Shown here: one piece after another, positions 16,365-25,033 of the stretch
How the letters are laid out: every line of letters begins with the position of its first letter
Position numbering within the stretch: position 1 is the first letter of the stretch
Assembly: GCA_030706685.1 (NCBI GenBank)
Contig: JAUZOA010000027.1
Location: forward strand, 1 to 56,589
DNA: 56,589 bases
Direction of reading: 5' to 3'
Origin: Bacteroidota bacterium
GTDB taxonomy: Bacteria > Bacteroidota > Bacteroidia > Chitinophagales > Chitinophagaceae
Made by a program: the position numbers and the translations under genes
Notes under the pieces: model-generated
What the model saw: only the letters and a program-made list of their open reading frames with translations
Database searches by the model: none
What the model was told of the DNA's origin: nothing

Positions 16365-16940
16365 ATGACAGCCATAGTTTCCCGGCGTACCGTTCACAAA
16401 GAGAATGACCTGTTTCGTACTATTTCATTGACCGCTTTGCTGACAGGTACATTGGATATTATCGCCGCAATCATTAAATTTTATATTGATACCAACGAAG
16501 GAGCGACCCTTAAAATAGCCGGGAATAATGAAGACGGACCAGTATCCTTTTTAACATTCCTGTTGCATGGCGGGCCCGCCCGGATGTTTCAATATATTGC
16601 CCGCGGCGCTTTTGATGGCAGTGTAACCGCGAACGGGAGTATTATGATTGTATGGGGGATAGTATTCCATTACATGATCGCTTTCCTGTTCACCCTCCTC
16701 TTATTTCTTATGTACCCGAAAATAACCATTGGGTTAAAAAACAAATTCATCATTGGGACTCTTTACGGGCTTTTTACCTGGACCGTGATGAATCTGCTGG
16801 TAGTTCCGTTGAGCCGCGTTCCCAAAAAAGATTTTCATATTGAACAAGCCGGCATAGACGCATTGATTCTTATTGGTATGATCGGGATACCTGTTGCTTT
16901 AATAGCGCATCACTATTATTCAAGGCAAAAATCCGGGTAA
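16365..16940 (+). CDS. Four-helix membrane protein of unknown function
   Basis: 191 residues with four hydrophobic segments (about residues 18-40, 95-118, 126-148 and 163-183). Between the first two lies a conserved-looking loop with FLLHGGPARMFQYIARGAFD, typical of a family of small Bacteroidota membrane proteins of unknown role. No catalytic motif is visible. It is monocistronic between the unknown lipoprotein gene (divergent) and the phosphatase gene (122 bp downstream). Confidence 0.75.
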   Translation: MTAIVSRRTVHKENDLFRTISLTALLTGTLDIIAAIIKFYIDTNEGATLKIAGNNEDGPVSFLTFLLHGGPARMFQYIARGAFDGSVTANGSIMIVWGIVFHYMIAFLFTLLLFLMYPKITIGLKNKFIIGTLYGLFTWTVMNLLVVPLSRVPKKDFHIEQAGIDALILIGMIGIPVALIAHHYYSRQKSG

Positions 16941-17009
16941 CACAATATTTTGAAAATCCCAATTATCTGCTCGTTTTTCTCATCATCCCGAAAGTTATTA
17001 TTTTATGAA

Positions 17010-17043
17010 TTGCAAAGTATAACTTCTCAATCCCCTACTTTTG
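17010..17043 (+). promoter_or_regulatory. Bacteroidota promoter of the PafA gene
   Basis: TTG at 17010-17012 and TACTTTTG at 17036-17043 match the -33/-7 pattern with 23 bp between them. The ATG is 19 bp beyond the -7 box. Confidence 0.6.
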
Positions 17044-17062
17044 TCCAAACGTTTTAAAAACC

Positions 17063-18694
17063 ATGAGAAGGTTTATCGCGGCTTTTTTTATTTTACTTGG
17101 CACCATAACGGGATCGGGACAAGCCACCACCATTCAGCGTCCGAAATTAGTAGTGGGAATTGTAGTAGACCAGATGAGATGGGACTATTTATACCGTTAT
17201 TATGACCGTTTCGGCAATGATGGTTTTAAAAGATTACTGTCCGGCGGATTTTCCTGCGACAACACATTCATCAATTATATTCCTTCCTATACGGCAGTCG
17301 GCCATAGCACAATTTTTTCCGGTTCAGTTCCTTCCCTCGATGGCATTGCCGGCAACGACTGGACTGAACAACTGACAGGTAAACGTCTTTATTGCACCGA
17401 CGACAGTACTGTGCAATCTGTCGGCGCCGCCAATGCAACGGATGGAAAAATGTCGCCCAGGAATTTATGGGTATCCACGATCACGGATGAATTGAGGCTG
17501 GCAACAAATTTCCGTTCAAAGGTCGTTGGTGTCTCTTTAAAAGACAGGGCATCCATCTTACCCGCAGGGCACCTGGCTACCGCTGCATTCTGGCTCGATG
17601 ATGCCAGCGGTCATTTTATCAGCAGTACCTATTATATGGAACAATTGCCCGACTGGGCCAATAAATTCAATGACCAGAACAGGATAAGCAAGCTGATCGA
17701 AAAAGGATGGAATACTTTATACCCGCTGAATACCTATAAGCAAAGCGACCCTGATGCCGAAGCTTATGAAGGGCTCTACCCGGGCGAGACAAGTTCTGTA
17801 TTCCCGCATGATCTGAAAACAGCTTATACAAAAAGTAAGGCAAGTTTCCGGAGTACGCCATTCGGTAATACACTTACACTGGAATTTGCAAAAACAGCCC
17901 TGGATGCTTACCAATTAGGAAAAGGAACGGCAACTGATTTCCTGACCATTAATTGCGCTTCTACGGATTATGTCGGTCACCAGTACGGCATCAACGCGAT
18001 TGAGACAGAAGACACCTACCTGAGGCTTGATAAAGATCTCGCTGCGTTTTTTCGCTCATTGGATGCAACAATCGGGAAGGGACAATGGCTTGTTTTTCTA
18101 ACGGCGGACCATGGAGCGGCCCACGCGATAGGTTTTATGCAACAGCACCGCTTATTAGCAGACGCCTGGAATGACAAGCCGCTTACCGACAGCCTGAATA
18201 GAATTTTGACGGCAAAATTCGGAACGGAAAAATTAGTACGCTACATTATGAATTACCAGGTAAACTTTGATCTCAATAAGATCGCTGCGGCTAATCTTGA
18301 TTATGATGCTATCAAAAAAATAAGCGTTGAATTCCTGCAAAAGCAACCGGGCATCAGTTTCGCCGTTGATGTAGCGCATATCGGGGAAGCAGCCATACCA
18401 CAACCATTGAAAGCAATGATCATTAATGGTTATAACTCTAAACGGAGTGGTGCGGTGCAGATCATATTGAACCCGGGTTGGTTTGAAAGTTATAGTAAAA
18501 CGGGTACTACACATGGTACCTGGAACCCTTATGACACACATATCCCCTTAATATGGTATGGCTGGAAAATAAAACCAGGCAAGTCAAACCGCGAAGTTTT
18601 TATGACCGATATTGCCGCTACCCTTGCCGCTTTGCTGCATATTCAAATGCCGAATGGCTGTATAGGCCATGTTATTGAGGAAATAACCAGGTGA
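17063..18694 (+). CDS. pafA: PafA-type alkaline phosphatase, exported
   Basis: 543 residues with a signal peptide (MRRFIAAFFILLGTITGSGQ). The mature N-terminus has KLVVGIVVDQMRWDYLYRY with the first metal Asp, then IPSYTAVGHSTIFSGS with Thr77 as the expected phosphorylated nucleophile, characteristic of the flavobacterial PafA branch that uses Thr rather than Ser. Later STDYVGHQYG and TADHGAAHAIG carry the remaining zinc ligands. The enzyme releases phosphate from monoesters in the periplasm and acts constitutively in several Bacteroidota regardless of phosphate supply. Length matches the family. Transcribed alone. Confidence 0.92.
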   Translation: MRRFIAAFFILLGTITGSGQATTIQRPKLVVGIVVDQMRWDYLYRYYDRFGNDGFKRLLSGGFSCDNTFINYIPSYTAVGHSTIFSGSVPSLDGIAGNDWTEQLTGKRLYCTDDSTVQSVGAANATDGKMSPRNLWVSTITDELRLATNFRSKVVGVSLKDRASILPAGHLATAAFWLDDASGHFISSTYYMEQLPDWANKFNDQNRISKLIEKGWNTLYPLNTYKQSDPDAEAYEGLYPGETSSVFPHDLKTAYTKSKASFRSTPFGNTLTLEFAKTALDAYQLGKGTATDFLTINCASTDYVGHQYGINAIETEDTYLRLDKDLAAFFRSLDATIGKGQWLVFLTADHGAAHAIGFMQQHRLLADAWNDKPLTDSLNRILTAKFGTEKLVRYIMNYQVNFDLNKIAAANLDYDAIKKISVEFLQKQPGISFAVDVAHIGEAAIPQPLKAMIINGYNSKRSGAVQIILNPGWFESYSKTGTTHGTWNPYDTHIPLIWYGWKIKPGKSNREVFMTDIAATLAALLHIQMPNGCIGHVIEEITR

Positions 18695-18811
18695 CAGGAA
18701 TGACTCGTTTTGAAAAATGAAATCCTGAGCAAAGCGAAGGACAAAATTCCCAACCCGGATCACCTCCGGGAACTTAGATAATAATGCTTACATTCGCACA
18801 AAACCTTATAT

Positions 18812-19069
18812 ATGGAATTAAGGGAACTGTTTGAGCAAGCCGCCACCGATAGCAAGAATTTGGCAGAAAGACCCAGTAACGACACATTACTTCAATTATA
18901 CTCCTTATACAAGCAGGCTACCGAAGGCGACGTAAATAGTGATCCTCCTTCCAATCCCTTCGATTTTGTCAATAAAGCAAAGTATGAAGCATGGGTTGCC
19001 CTGAAAGGAAAATCAAAAGAAGCCGCCATGAAAGAATACACGGAGCTGGTGAATAAGCTCAAAGTGTAA
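18812..19069 (+). CDS. Acyl-CoA-binding protein
   Basis: 85 residues, the full length of a single ACBP domain of four helices. LYSLYKQATEGDVNSDPPSN near residue 30 is the signature (Y-x-L-Y-K-Q-A-T-x-G-D), with Tyr and Lys contacting the CoA phosphate; WVALKGKSKEAAMKEY supplies the second half. It binds long-chain acyl-CoA in the cytoplasm and buffers or carries it. Such proteins are common in eukaryotes and patchy in bacteria, being regular in Bacteroidota. Its stop codon overlaps the next start by one base (TAATG), so it is translationally coupled to the zinc-ribbon protein. Confidence 0.93.
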   Translation: MELRELFEQAATDSKNLAERPSNDTLLQLYSLYKQATEGDVNSDPPSNPFDFVNKAKYEAWVALKGKSKEAAMKEYTELVNKLKV

Positions 19070-19419
19070 TGTTCTTCCACAATATATACGGAACAAACCG
19101 GGCCCGGTTAGGACTCTATGAACCCTCTCCTTTTCAGTGCCCGCAATGCAAAGAATTAGATACGATTGATATCATTATGTATGGCGACTACTTTCATTTT
19201 TGGTATATCCCCATATTTCCCTATGAAAAAGACGGCTATGCAAAATGCAGTAACTGTGGTTTTACTATCAATTCGATAAAGTTCAACAGGAATACAAAAG
19301 ATCTTTTCCAGGAAATCAAAAGAAAATTCAGGTATCCCTTCTATACCTATACCGGAGCTTTTATTCTCTGCTCACCTTTCATCGTTGGGATATTATTCTT
19401 TTTATTTTCAAAGAAATAA
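19069..19419 (+). CDS. Zinc-ribbon membrane protein
   Basis: 116 residues. Two CxxC pairs, CPQC near residue 24 and CSNC near residue 64, form a zinc ribbon; the spacer includes DYFHFWYIPIFPYEKDGYAK, a pattern seen in small zinc-ribbon membrane proteins. A hydrophobic segment (about residues 92-113) anchors the C-terminus. The function is unknown, but its start overlaps the stop of the acyl-CoA-binding protein gene by one base, suggesting the two are made together. Confidence 0.8.
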   Translation: MFFHNIYGTNRARLGLYEPSPFQCPQCKELDTIDIIMYGDYFHFWYIPIFPYEKDGYAKCSNCGFTINSIKFNRNTKDLFQEIKRKFRYPFYTYTGAFILCSPFIVGILFFLFSKK

Positions 19420-19586
19420 GATAGACTCCTCACAACTCTCCGCCTCATTGCCTGTTGCCAGCTCACCTCTGACCACTCGCCTCTTACCACCCTTATCCCT
19501 CTTAGGTAAACCCTTATCCCTTACTAAGAGATAAGCCTCGTGCCGTTACGGGTAAACATAACAAATCGAGGTTCAGTTAACACCTA

Positions 19587-19617
19587 TTGTAAAAACGACA
19601 CCGGCATCTTATTTTTG
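19587..19617 (+). promoter_or_regulatory. Promoter for the candidate RNA
   Basis: TTG (19587-19589), 20 bp spacer, TATTTTTG (19610-19617): a full match to the Bacteroidota -33/-7 pattern. No open frame follows, but an intrinsic terminator does. Confidence 0.55.
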
Positions 19618-19623
19618 GAATAA

Positions 19624-19798
19624 TTCACTTGCATCCTATACAAATACAGGCCCACCCGGGAACTTCGAAGATTTTCTATGCTCTTGCCCAATGGAAAAAG
19701 GCTCTTTTCTATAGACTAAAGTAGCGATAGTGGATTATTGCTACACGGTGGCTTCTATTAAAGTTGAGCCCCGCCTATTTCTTTTGGCGGGGTTTTTT
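19624..19798 (+). ncRNA. Candidate structured RNA, about 175 nt
   Basis: Between a good promoter and a strong terminator lies about 150 nt with no protein-like frame. It contains a nine-pair hairpin (GTAGCGATA, 19710-19718 region, with TATTGCTAC) and a possible closing pairing of CCCACC with GGTGG. Size, promoter and terminator fit a small RNA; a 6S-like RNA or other housekeeping RNA is possible but I cannot assign it. The start is inferred from the promoter spacing. Confidence 0.45.
19768..19798 (+). terminator. Intrinsic terminator
   Basis: CCCCGCC (19769-19775) pairs with GGCGGGG (19786-19792) across a ten-base loop, followed by a run of T. No gene ends nearby on this strand; the zinc-ribbon gene stops 350 bp earlier. 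Confidence 0.85.
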
Positions 19799-19800
19799 AG

Positions 19801-19914
19801 TGAATGATGAGTTGTGAGTGCTGAGTAGTGAACAGAAGTTTCTTATGATAAAGAGTTTACCGAATTTCCGAATGACCGATACTCACCGCTGACCATTCAC
19901 CACTGACCGGGCTA
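19801..19914. repeat. Degenerate GTGAGTGG-type intergenic repeat, inverted halves
   Basis: The stretch 19801-19835 is built from loosely repeated TGAGT/GTGA words, and 19887-19914 carries the reverse complement of the same word type (CTCACC, CCATTCACCACTGACC). It sits between the RNA terminator and the end of smc. It looks like simple repeat-derived spacer. Confidence 0.4.
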
Positions 19915-22900
19915 GTTCTCGCTCAGCGCCCTGAAATCCACACTCACTAATTTACTTACACCCGGTTCCTGCATCGTCACCCCATATATCACATCCACGG
20001 TACTCATCGTCATTTTATTGTGGGTAACAATAATAAACTGCGAGTTCTCACTGAACTGCCGTATCATATTGGTAAACTTGCCTACATTGGCATCATCCAG
20101 CGGCGCATCTACCTCATCCAAAATACAGAAAGGCGCCGGTTTGATAAGATAGATAGCAAACAATAAAGCCGTTGCCGTCAATGTTCTTTCACCACCACTC
20201 AGTTGCGTTAAGGAGGTAGGGCGTTTGCCTTTGGGTTTGGCAACTACATCAATTCCACTCTCAGCAAGGTTCTCGGGGTTTTCCATCACCAGGTCACACT
20301 GGTCATCTTCTGTGAAAAGTGTTTTGAATACTTTCTGGAAATTCTCCCGTACCTGGTGAAAGGTTTCCAGGAATCGTTGATTGGCGGTGGCTTCTACTTC
20401 TTCAATGGTCTTTAGTAAACTTTCTTTGGCATTGACGAGATCATTCTTCTGATCTACGATAAACTCATATCTTTTCTTCATTTCTGTAAAAGCTTCCACA
20501 GCCGTTGGATTCACTTCTCCAAGATTCTCCAGGCGTTTCTTCATCCTGTCTGCCTTTTCCTGCAATTCTTCAAGAGCTATTTCCGTTGTCCTTGCTTCAT
20601 CAAGAATATCTTCCAGTTTGATCCGGAACTCAACATCCAGCCTTTCTTTCGTTCCGGCCAATTGAAGTTTCAATTCATTCAGTTTGTCCTTGATCGCGGC
20701 CAGCAAATGCTCTACCTGTTCTTTCTCTTTTACCTTATGCCTCAATTCACTTTCCTTCTCACTCAGCTCATTGCGAAGGTTATAATAAGCCTGGTCGGCT
20801 TCATTCAGCTTTCTCTCCTCCTCTTCCCTGTTCTTCATCATCTGCAATAAAGTCTCCTCGATATCCTTCAGCGATTGCCCGGATTGTTCAATGCTGGTTC
20901 TTGTATCCGCCAGGCTGATCGTGTTATTTTCTATCTGCTCCTTCAGGTCATTTAACTGGTTATTCTTGAATTCCAGCTCCTGTTTCAGCGCATTGATCCG
21001 GCTCTGCTGTTTTGTGACGTTCAGGTTAAACTCATTGTATTGCTGTGTCGCTTCATTATAGCTCAGTTCAGCTGCCTTGAAATGTTCATCCGCTTCAGCG
21101 AGTTTACCGGTATAAGCCTGTAATTCCTCATTGTATGCCACCAACTGGTTGCGAACGCCTTCTACCGAGCTATGGGTTTGCTGCATTTGGATATGCAGTT
21201 CTTCCATCCTGTGCTCGCTGTTGGTCTGCATCGAATGCAGATTCTCTAATTTATTATGCAGGGAAAAAACCTGGTTAGTCAGTTGTTGTATCTCCATTTC
21301 CGTTTCACGCACAGCCGATTCTCTCAAGTCCTCGTTGAAGGCGATCACTTCATTATGTCTCGCCTGAATCTCTGCACGGAGTTTTTCCACTACTCCTTCC
21401 TGTATGGCGATTTCTTCCTGCAACTTTTCGAGGTTCTTCACACGGCCGATCTTCTTGCCTTCGATCATGCCCACGCTGCCACCCGTCAATGAATATTTTC
21501 CTTTTACATACTTGCCGTTCTTTTCAATCACTACAAAACCATTGCTGTTTTGCAAAGCATCTTCACTGTCGGCAATAAAGACATTGCTCAAAAGATGTTC
21601 CGCCAGTTTCCGGTACTTCTCTTCTACATCCACCACGCTCAATGCAGCTATAGCCCCCTCCAATACATGTGAAGGCTCATCTTTATTAATCACCTTACCC
21701 TGCGTGATAGCAGGCAGGTTGGTATAATCTGGGTGATTTGTCACTTCGTCTTCCGTATTCTCATATATGGCATTCGTGGCCCAGCTCTCCACATTCTCAT
21801 TCATGCCATTCACATTCATCTTACTCCTATTCCCCTCCCTGCTCTCATCATTAGCCTCATTCGCCACATTAACGTCAACAGCATTTATTTTATCCATCAG
21901 GAAGAAATTAGCCTTCCCCTTTTTATTCTCATCTAACAATCGCACGGCCTGCAAACCTTCCTGCAAATCATTCACTACATAATAACTCAAATAAGGCTCC
22001 AGCACATTCTCCAATGCCGTCCTGTACTCTTCCTTTACATAAAGAATATCCGAAAGTATCGGCGAAGTATGGTTCCAGTGGGTATTATTATGTAAAAACT
22101 TCACACTGTCAGGATAACCTTCCATCGAATCAATCATGCTCTTCAGCAGGTCATGCTCATTCTTCTTTGCATCCAGTTTCCTGTTCTCCGCGGCCAGTTC
22201 GTTACGCAGACTATCCAATATGGCTTGTGTTTGTAATATCTGTTCCCTGGTGTTTTCCTGGTGTTGCTGCAATTGTTCCAGGTCCACTTTCTTTATATTC
22301 AGTTCTTTTTCTCTCAATATCCTGTCCTGGTCCAGTTGATGACGCTGCTGTTCGCGCAACTTTCTTTCGTCTTCTATCTGCGTAATGGCTCTTTGCAAGT
22401 TCTGCACCGATGTATCCGCCACCGCTACTTTTTTCTCGGCATCAAACTGGTTGCGCTGTACCTGCTGGTATTCATGGCGAAGTGTATCGAGTAAGCGGCG
22501 TTTTTCATCCAGCACTCCTTTCTTTTCCGCCACTTCATTATTCAGTTGCTGCAACTGTTCATTCAACCCCTCCAGCGCTTTCTCTTCATCGCTTACCTGC
22601 TGGTTGGTAAAGCCAATGCTATCATCAATAGCTTTTAATTGTCCTTCCGCCTTTTGTAAGAAATCCTGCAGGCTGCCTTCTCTTTCTTTTAAATATTCAA
22701 GGCGCTGGGCCGCGAGGTTCTTATCATTCTCTTTCGTTCTTAACTCCTGCACCAGGTTATTAAAAGCCTGCTGCATTTGCTGCAATGCTTTTTCTTTTTC
22801 AATAAACCCTACTTTCTCCTGCTCCAATACCGCTTCTTCGGTCGCTATCTCGGCTTCCATCCTCAGTTTCTTATCGGTCTCGGCATCCTGCTGCTCATTC

Positions 22901-23631
22901 AGCTCTTTATAGGTAAGGTTGAAACCTTCGAGGGCTGCTTTGGCCAGTTCAATGCTCACTTCCCGGTAATCCTTTTTGATTTCGTGGTATTTCTCCGCTT
23001 TCTTAGCCTGACTTTCGAGGGCTTTCAACTGGTTATTGATCTCGAACAGCAGGTCCTCGATACGGGCAAGATCCTGCTCGGTAGCATCGAGTTTCAGCTT
23101 AGCTTCTTTCTTACGGGTTTTATAAATAGATATGCCGGCAGCTTGTTCCAGCATGCGGCGACGGCTATTTTCTTTGTCTTTGATCAGGTCGTCCACCATG
23201 CCGAGCTCGATGATGGCATAGGAGTCAGTGCTGATACCGGTATCCATAAAGAGGTTCTGGATATCCTTGAGCCGGCACTGTACATCATTGAGGCGGTATT
23301 CGCTCTCGCCGCTCTTGTAGAACTTGCGGGTAATAGTGACGGTGCTGAATTCGGTGGGTAGCAGGTTGCGGGTGTTTTCAAAGGTGAGGCTGACCTCGGC
23401 TAAGCCGCTGGCGGAACGGGTCTTGGAGCCGTTGAATACGAGGCTATCGAGGTTTTCGCTGCGGAGATGGCTGATCTTTTGTTCGCCGATCACCCAGCGG
23501 ATGCTATCCACGATATTCGATTTGCCACATCCATTGGGCCCTACGATGCCGGTGATATTATCGTCGAAATTCACGGTTGTCTTATCCGCAAAGCTTTTGA
23601 AACCCTTGATCTCTAATGATTTTAAACGCAA
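19912..23631 (-). CDS. smc: Chromosome segregation ATPase SMC
   Basis: 1239 residues, full length. Residues 1-20 read MRLKSLEIKGFKSFADKTTV and the Walker A GPNGCGKS is at 31-38; long coiled coils flank a hinge near 520-690; the ABC signature LSGGE begins at 1144 and Walker B (CILDEVD) follows near 1169. SMC dimers with ScpA and ScpB entrap and organise chromosomal DNA. The start codon is TTG (23629-23631): no in-frame ATG is available that keeps this conserved N-terminus. A -7 box (TAAATTTG on the minus strand) lies 24 bp upstream. Within the hinge, residues about 575-632 are an Asn/Glu-rich stretch that looks like an insertion. An otherwise conserved core gene. Confidence 0.97.
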   Translation of the reverse strand: MRLKSLEIKGFKSFADKTTVNFDDNITGIVGPNGCGKSNIVDSIRWVIGEQKISHLRSENLDSLVFNGSKTRSASGLAEVSLTFENTRNLLPTEFSTVTITRKFYKSGESEYRLNDVQCRLKDIQNLFMDTGISTDSYAIIELGMVDDLIKDKENSRRRMLEQAAGISIYKTRKKEAKLKLDATEQDLARIEDLLFEINNQLKALESQAKKAEKYHEIKKDYREVSIELAKAALEGFNLTYKELNEQQDAETDKKLRMEAEIATEEAVLEQEKVGFIEKEKALQQMQQAFNNLVQELRTKENDKNLAAQRLEYLKEREGSLQDFLQKAEGQLKAIDDSIGFTNQQVSDEEKALEGLNEQLQQLNNEVAEKKGVLDEKRRLLDTLRHEYQQVQRNQFDAEKKVAVADTSVQNLQRAITQIEDERKLREQQRHQLDQDRILREKELNIKKVDLEQLQQHQENTREQILQTQAILDSLRNELAAENRKLDAKKNEHDLLKSMIDSMEGYPDSVKFLHNNTHWNHTSPILSDILYVKEEYRTALENVLEPYLSYYVVNDLQEGLQAVRLLDENKKGKANFFLMDKINAVDVNVANEANDESREGNRSKMNVNGMNENVESWATNAIYENTEDEVTNHPDYTNLPAITQGKVINKDEPSHVLEGAIAALSVVDVEEKYRKLAEHLLSNVFIADSEDALQNSNGFVVIEKNGKYVKGKYSLTGGSVGMIEGKKIGRVKNLEKLQEEIAIQEGVVEKLRAEIQARHNEVIAFNEDLRESAVRETEMEIQQLTNQVFSLHNKLENLHSMQTNSEHRMEELHIQMQQTHSSVEGVRNQLVAYNEELQAYTGKLAEADEHFKAAELSYNEATQQYNEFNLNVTKQQSRINALKQELEFKNNQLNDLKEQIENNTISLADTRTSIEQSGQSLKDIEETLLQMMKNREEEERKLNEADQAYYNLRNELSEKESELRHKVKEKEQVEHLLAAIKDKLNELKLQLAGTKERLDVEFRIKLEDILDEARTTEIALEELQEKADRMKKRLENLGEVNPTAVEAFTEMKKRYEFIVDQKNDLVNAKESLLKTIEEVEATANQRFLETFHQVRENFQKVFKTLFTEDDQCDLVMENPENLAESGIDVVAKPKGKRPTSLTQLSGGERTLTATALLFAIYLIKPAPFCILDEVDAPLDDANVGKFTNMIRQFSENSQFIIVTHNKMTMSTVDVIYGVTMQEPGVSKLVSVDFRALSEN

Positions 23632-23654
23632 GTGATAGCAATTTTAATTAGCTG

Positions 23655-23662
23655 CAAATTTA
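23655..23662 (-). promoter_or_regulatory. -7 box of smc
   Basis: Minus-strand TAAATTTG, exact TAnnTTTG match, 23 bp before the TTG start. A -33 TTG at normal distance is not clear. From here to about 23943 nothing gene-like is visible on either strand. Confidence 0.5.
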
Positions 23663-23943
23663 GGTTAAGGAAGCAATAAACCCGATTTGAGAGGATGGAG
23701 GTTATTCACAAAGGATTGGTAAATATGTGGGTAAGAGTTTTTGTCATCCTGCGTGAAACGGAGGAGGGGGATGGGACGGGCTGTATTGCTACTATGATCG
23801 CCTGTTGCGTCGCACTCTTGTACGTTCTGTAATTCTATTCGGCATTATGGAAGTCTCCGGAATGATTCGCCGAAACATTCCCGCCGAATCTTGTCCCTCC
23901 TATACAGTGCCTCTCAAGTCCTGAAATAGGTTAAAGAAGGAGA

Positions 23944-24021
23944 AAACAGGGACAAAAGACGGATCAAACACGGATCAAAGACGGATCAAAGACGGATCAA
24001 AGACGGATATTTTCCCTGTTT
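23944..24021. repeat. 11-bp tandem repeat inside a long inverted pair
   Basis: GACGGATCAAA occurs four times in tandem (23958-24001, one copy with a single change) plus a partial copy. It is bracketed by AAACAGGGA (23944-23952) and TCCCTGTTT (24012-24020), so the block could fold as a hairpin with the tandem array in its loop. It lies just before the RAYT-associated palindromes. Confidence 0.75.
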
Positions 24022-24064
24022 TATCCGTCTTTAATACCTTTTATTTACCTGTATGCTCATATTT

Positions 24065-24330
24065 TCTTTCCCGACGAGTCTCCTCCCTCCTATAACAATA
24101 ATTCAACCTAAAAGACTTTCAGGAGGGACTCGTCGCTTCATAAAAGAACGCTGTTTTATGGTTCTTTTCACCTGCCTACCCCTAAGCATCTTCCTTCCTT
24201 TCCCGACGAGTCTCCTCCCTCCTATAACGATAATTCAACCTAAAAGACTTTCAGGAGGGACTCGTCGCTTCATAAAAGAACGCTGTTTTATAGTTTTTTT
24301 CACCTGCCTACCCCTAAGCATCTTCCTTAC
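24065..24330 (+). repeat. Two tandem 132-bp copies carrying a palindrome
   Basis: The segment 24067-24198 is repeated at 24199-24330 with only a few differences. Each copy holds a palindrome with arms GACGAGTC and GACTCGTC (24073-24080/24127-24134 and 24205-24212/24259-24266), with further pairing of the adjacent CTCC/GGAG bases. They lie immediately upstream of the RAYT gene, as REP/REPIN sequences do. Confidence 0.9.
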
Positions 24331-24338
24331 TTTACAAT

Positions 24339-24920
24339 ATGGCTATTCATAAAACTGTAACTACACCGGGTATTTACTTCATTACTTTTACCTGTCACCA
24401 GTGGTTATCCCTGATTGATCTCGTCAATGGATATGACCTGGTATATAACTGGTTTGACGTTCTTATGGCCAAAGGACATACCGTAACAGGATATGTAATC
24501 ATGCCCAATCACCTACATTTACTATTGCATTATGCGCTGGATAAGCAATCGCTTAACACAATCATTGGTAATGGTAAGCGGTTTATGGCTTACGATGTTG
24601 TTAAAAGACTGGAGCAGCAAAAAGAAGAACAACTGCTTGCAAAACTGCAACGAGCTGTTCAGGCCAAAGATAAGAAGCAGGGTAAGAAGCATGAGATATG
24701 GGAGGATACGTTTGATGTCAAAGAATGCAGAACAGAGAAATTCATTTTGCAAAAATTGCATTACATACATAATAACCCCTGTACAGGGAAATGGAAACTG
24801 GCAGATAGCCCTGCTCAATACTGGCATAGCTCAGCATCGTTTTATATGTTTGGCAAAACAGGTAGCTACCCGGTGAAAGACTACAGGGAGTTAATGAATT
24901 TTGACATATATGGCGAATAA
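24339..24920 (+). CDS. REP-associated tyrosine transposase (RAYT, Y1 HUH family)
   Basis: 193 residues. The HUH motif appears as MPNHLHLLL near residue 55, where the two His bind a metal; LQKLHYIHNNPCTGKW near residue 145 supplies the catalytic Tyr region (YIHNNP) typical of the RAYT branch. N-terminal YFITFTCHQWLSLI matches the family start. The enzyme makes single-strand breaks at palindromic DNA. It is bracketed by palindromes in opposite orientations, supporting a RAYT role rather than an ordinary insertion sequence. The frame is intact, so it may be active. The ATG at 24339 is 9 bp after the second upstream repeat copy. Confidence 0.9.
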   Translation: MAIHKTVTTPGIYFITFTCHQWLSLIDLVNGYDLVYNWFDVLMAKGHTVTGYVIMPNHLHLLLHYALDKQSLNTIIGNGKRFMAYDVVKRLEQQKEEQLLAKLQRAVQAKDKKQGKKHEIWEDTFDVKECRTEKFILQKLHYIHNNPCTGKWKLADSPAQYWHSSASFYMFGKTGSYPVKDYRELMNFDIYGE

Positions 24921-24930
24921 CTCTTAATAC

Positions 24931-24992
24931 GACGAGTCCCTCCCGAAAGTCCTTTAGGGACATATTGCCCCATAGTAGGGAGGAGACTCGTC
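24931..24992 (+). repeat. Inverted palindrome copy downstream of RAYT
   Basis: GACGAGTC (24931-24938) and GACTCGTC (24985-24992) repeat the upstream arms. Read on the other strand, the adjacent CCTCC and GAAAGTCCTTTAGG bases match the upstream copies, so this copy is inverted relative to them. Confidence 0.85.
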
Positions 24993-25033
24993 GAGGAAGG
25001 AGTTTCACTGACGGGTACGTTGATTATTTTCAC

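Larger units (their letters stand above)
24065..24996 (+). mobile_element. RAYT unit with flanking REP-like palindromes
   Basis: The unit comprises two direct palindrome copies upstream, the RAYT gene, and one inverted palindrome downstream. RAYTs are domesticated relatives of IS200/IS605 transposases that act on the palindromes beside their gene. The element sits between smc and the eCIS operon; no target-site duplication was recognisable. Confidence 0.8.

Noticed and set aside
22014-23361. Several open frames antisense to smc
   Set aside because: They are frames opposite a fully conserved coiled-coil gene with no independent signals.
23690-23930. Possible transposase remnant between smc and the tandem array
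   Set aside because: No frame with protein-like composition over more than about 30 codons was seen on either strand.
24065-24352. Short plus-strand open frame over the 132-bp repeats
   Set aside because: It is made only of repeated palindromic DNA and has no protein-like composition.
24965-25033. Upstream extension of the hypothetical gene at 25034
   Set aside because: It runs through the palindrome and the residues there do not look like protein.
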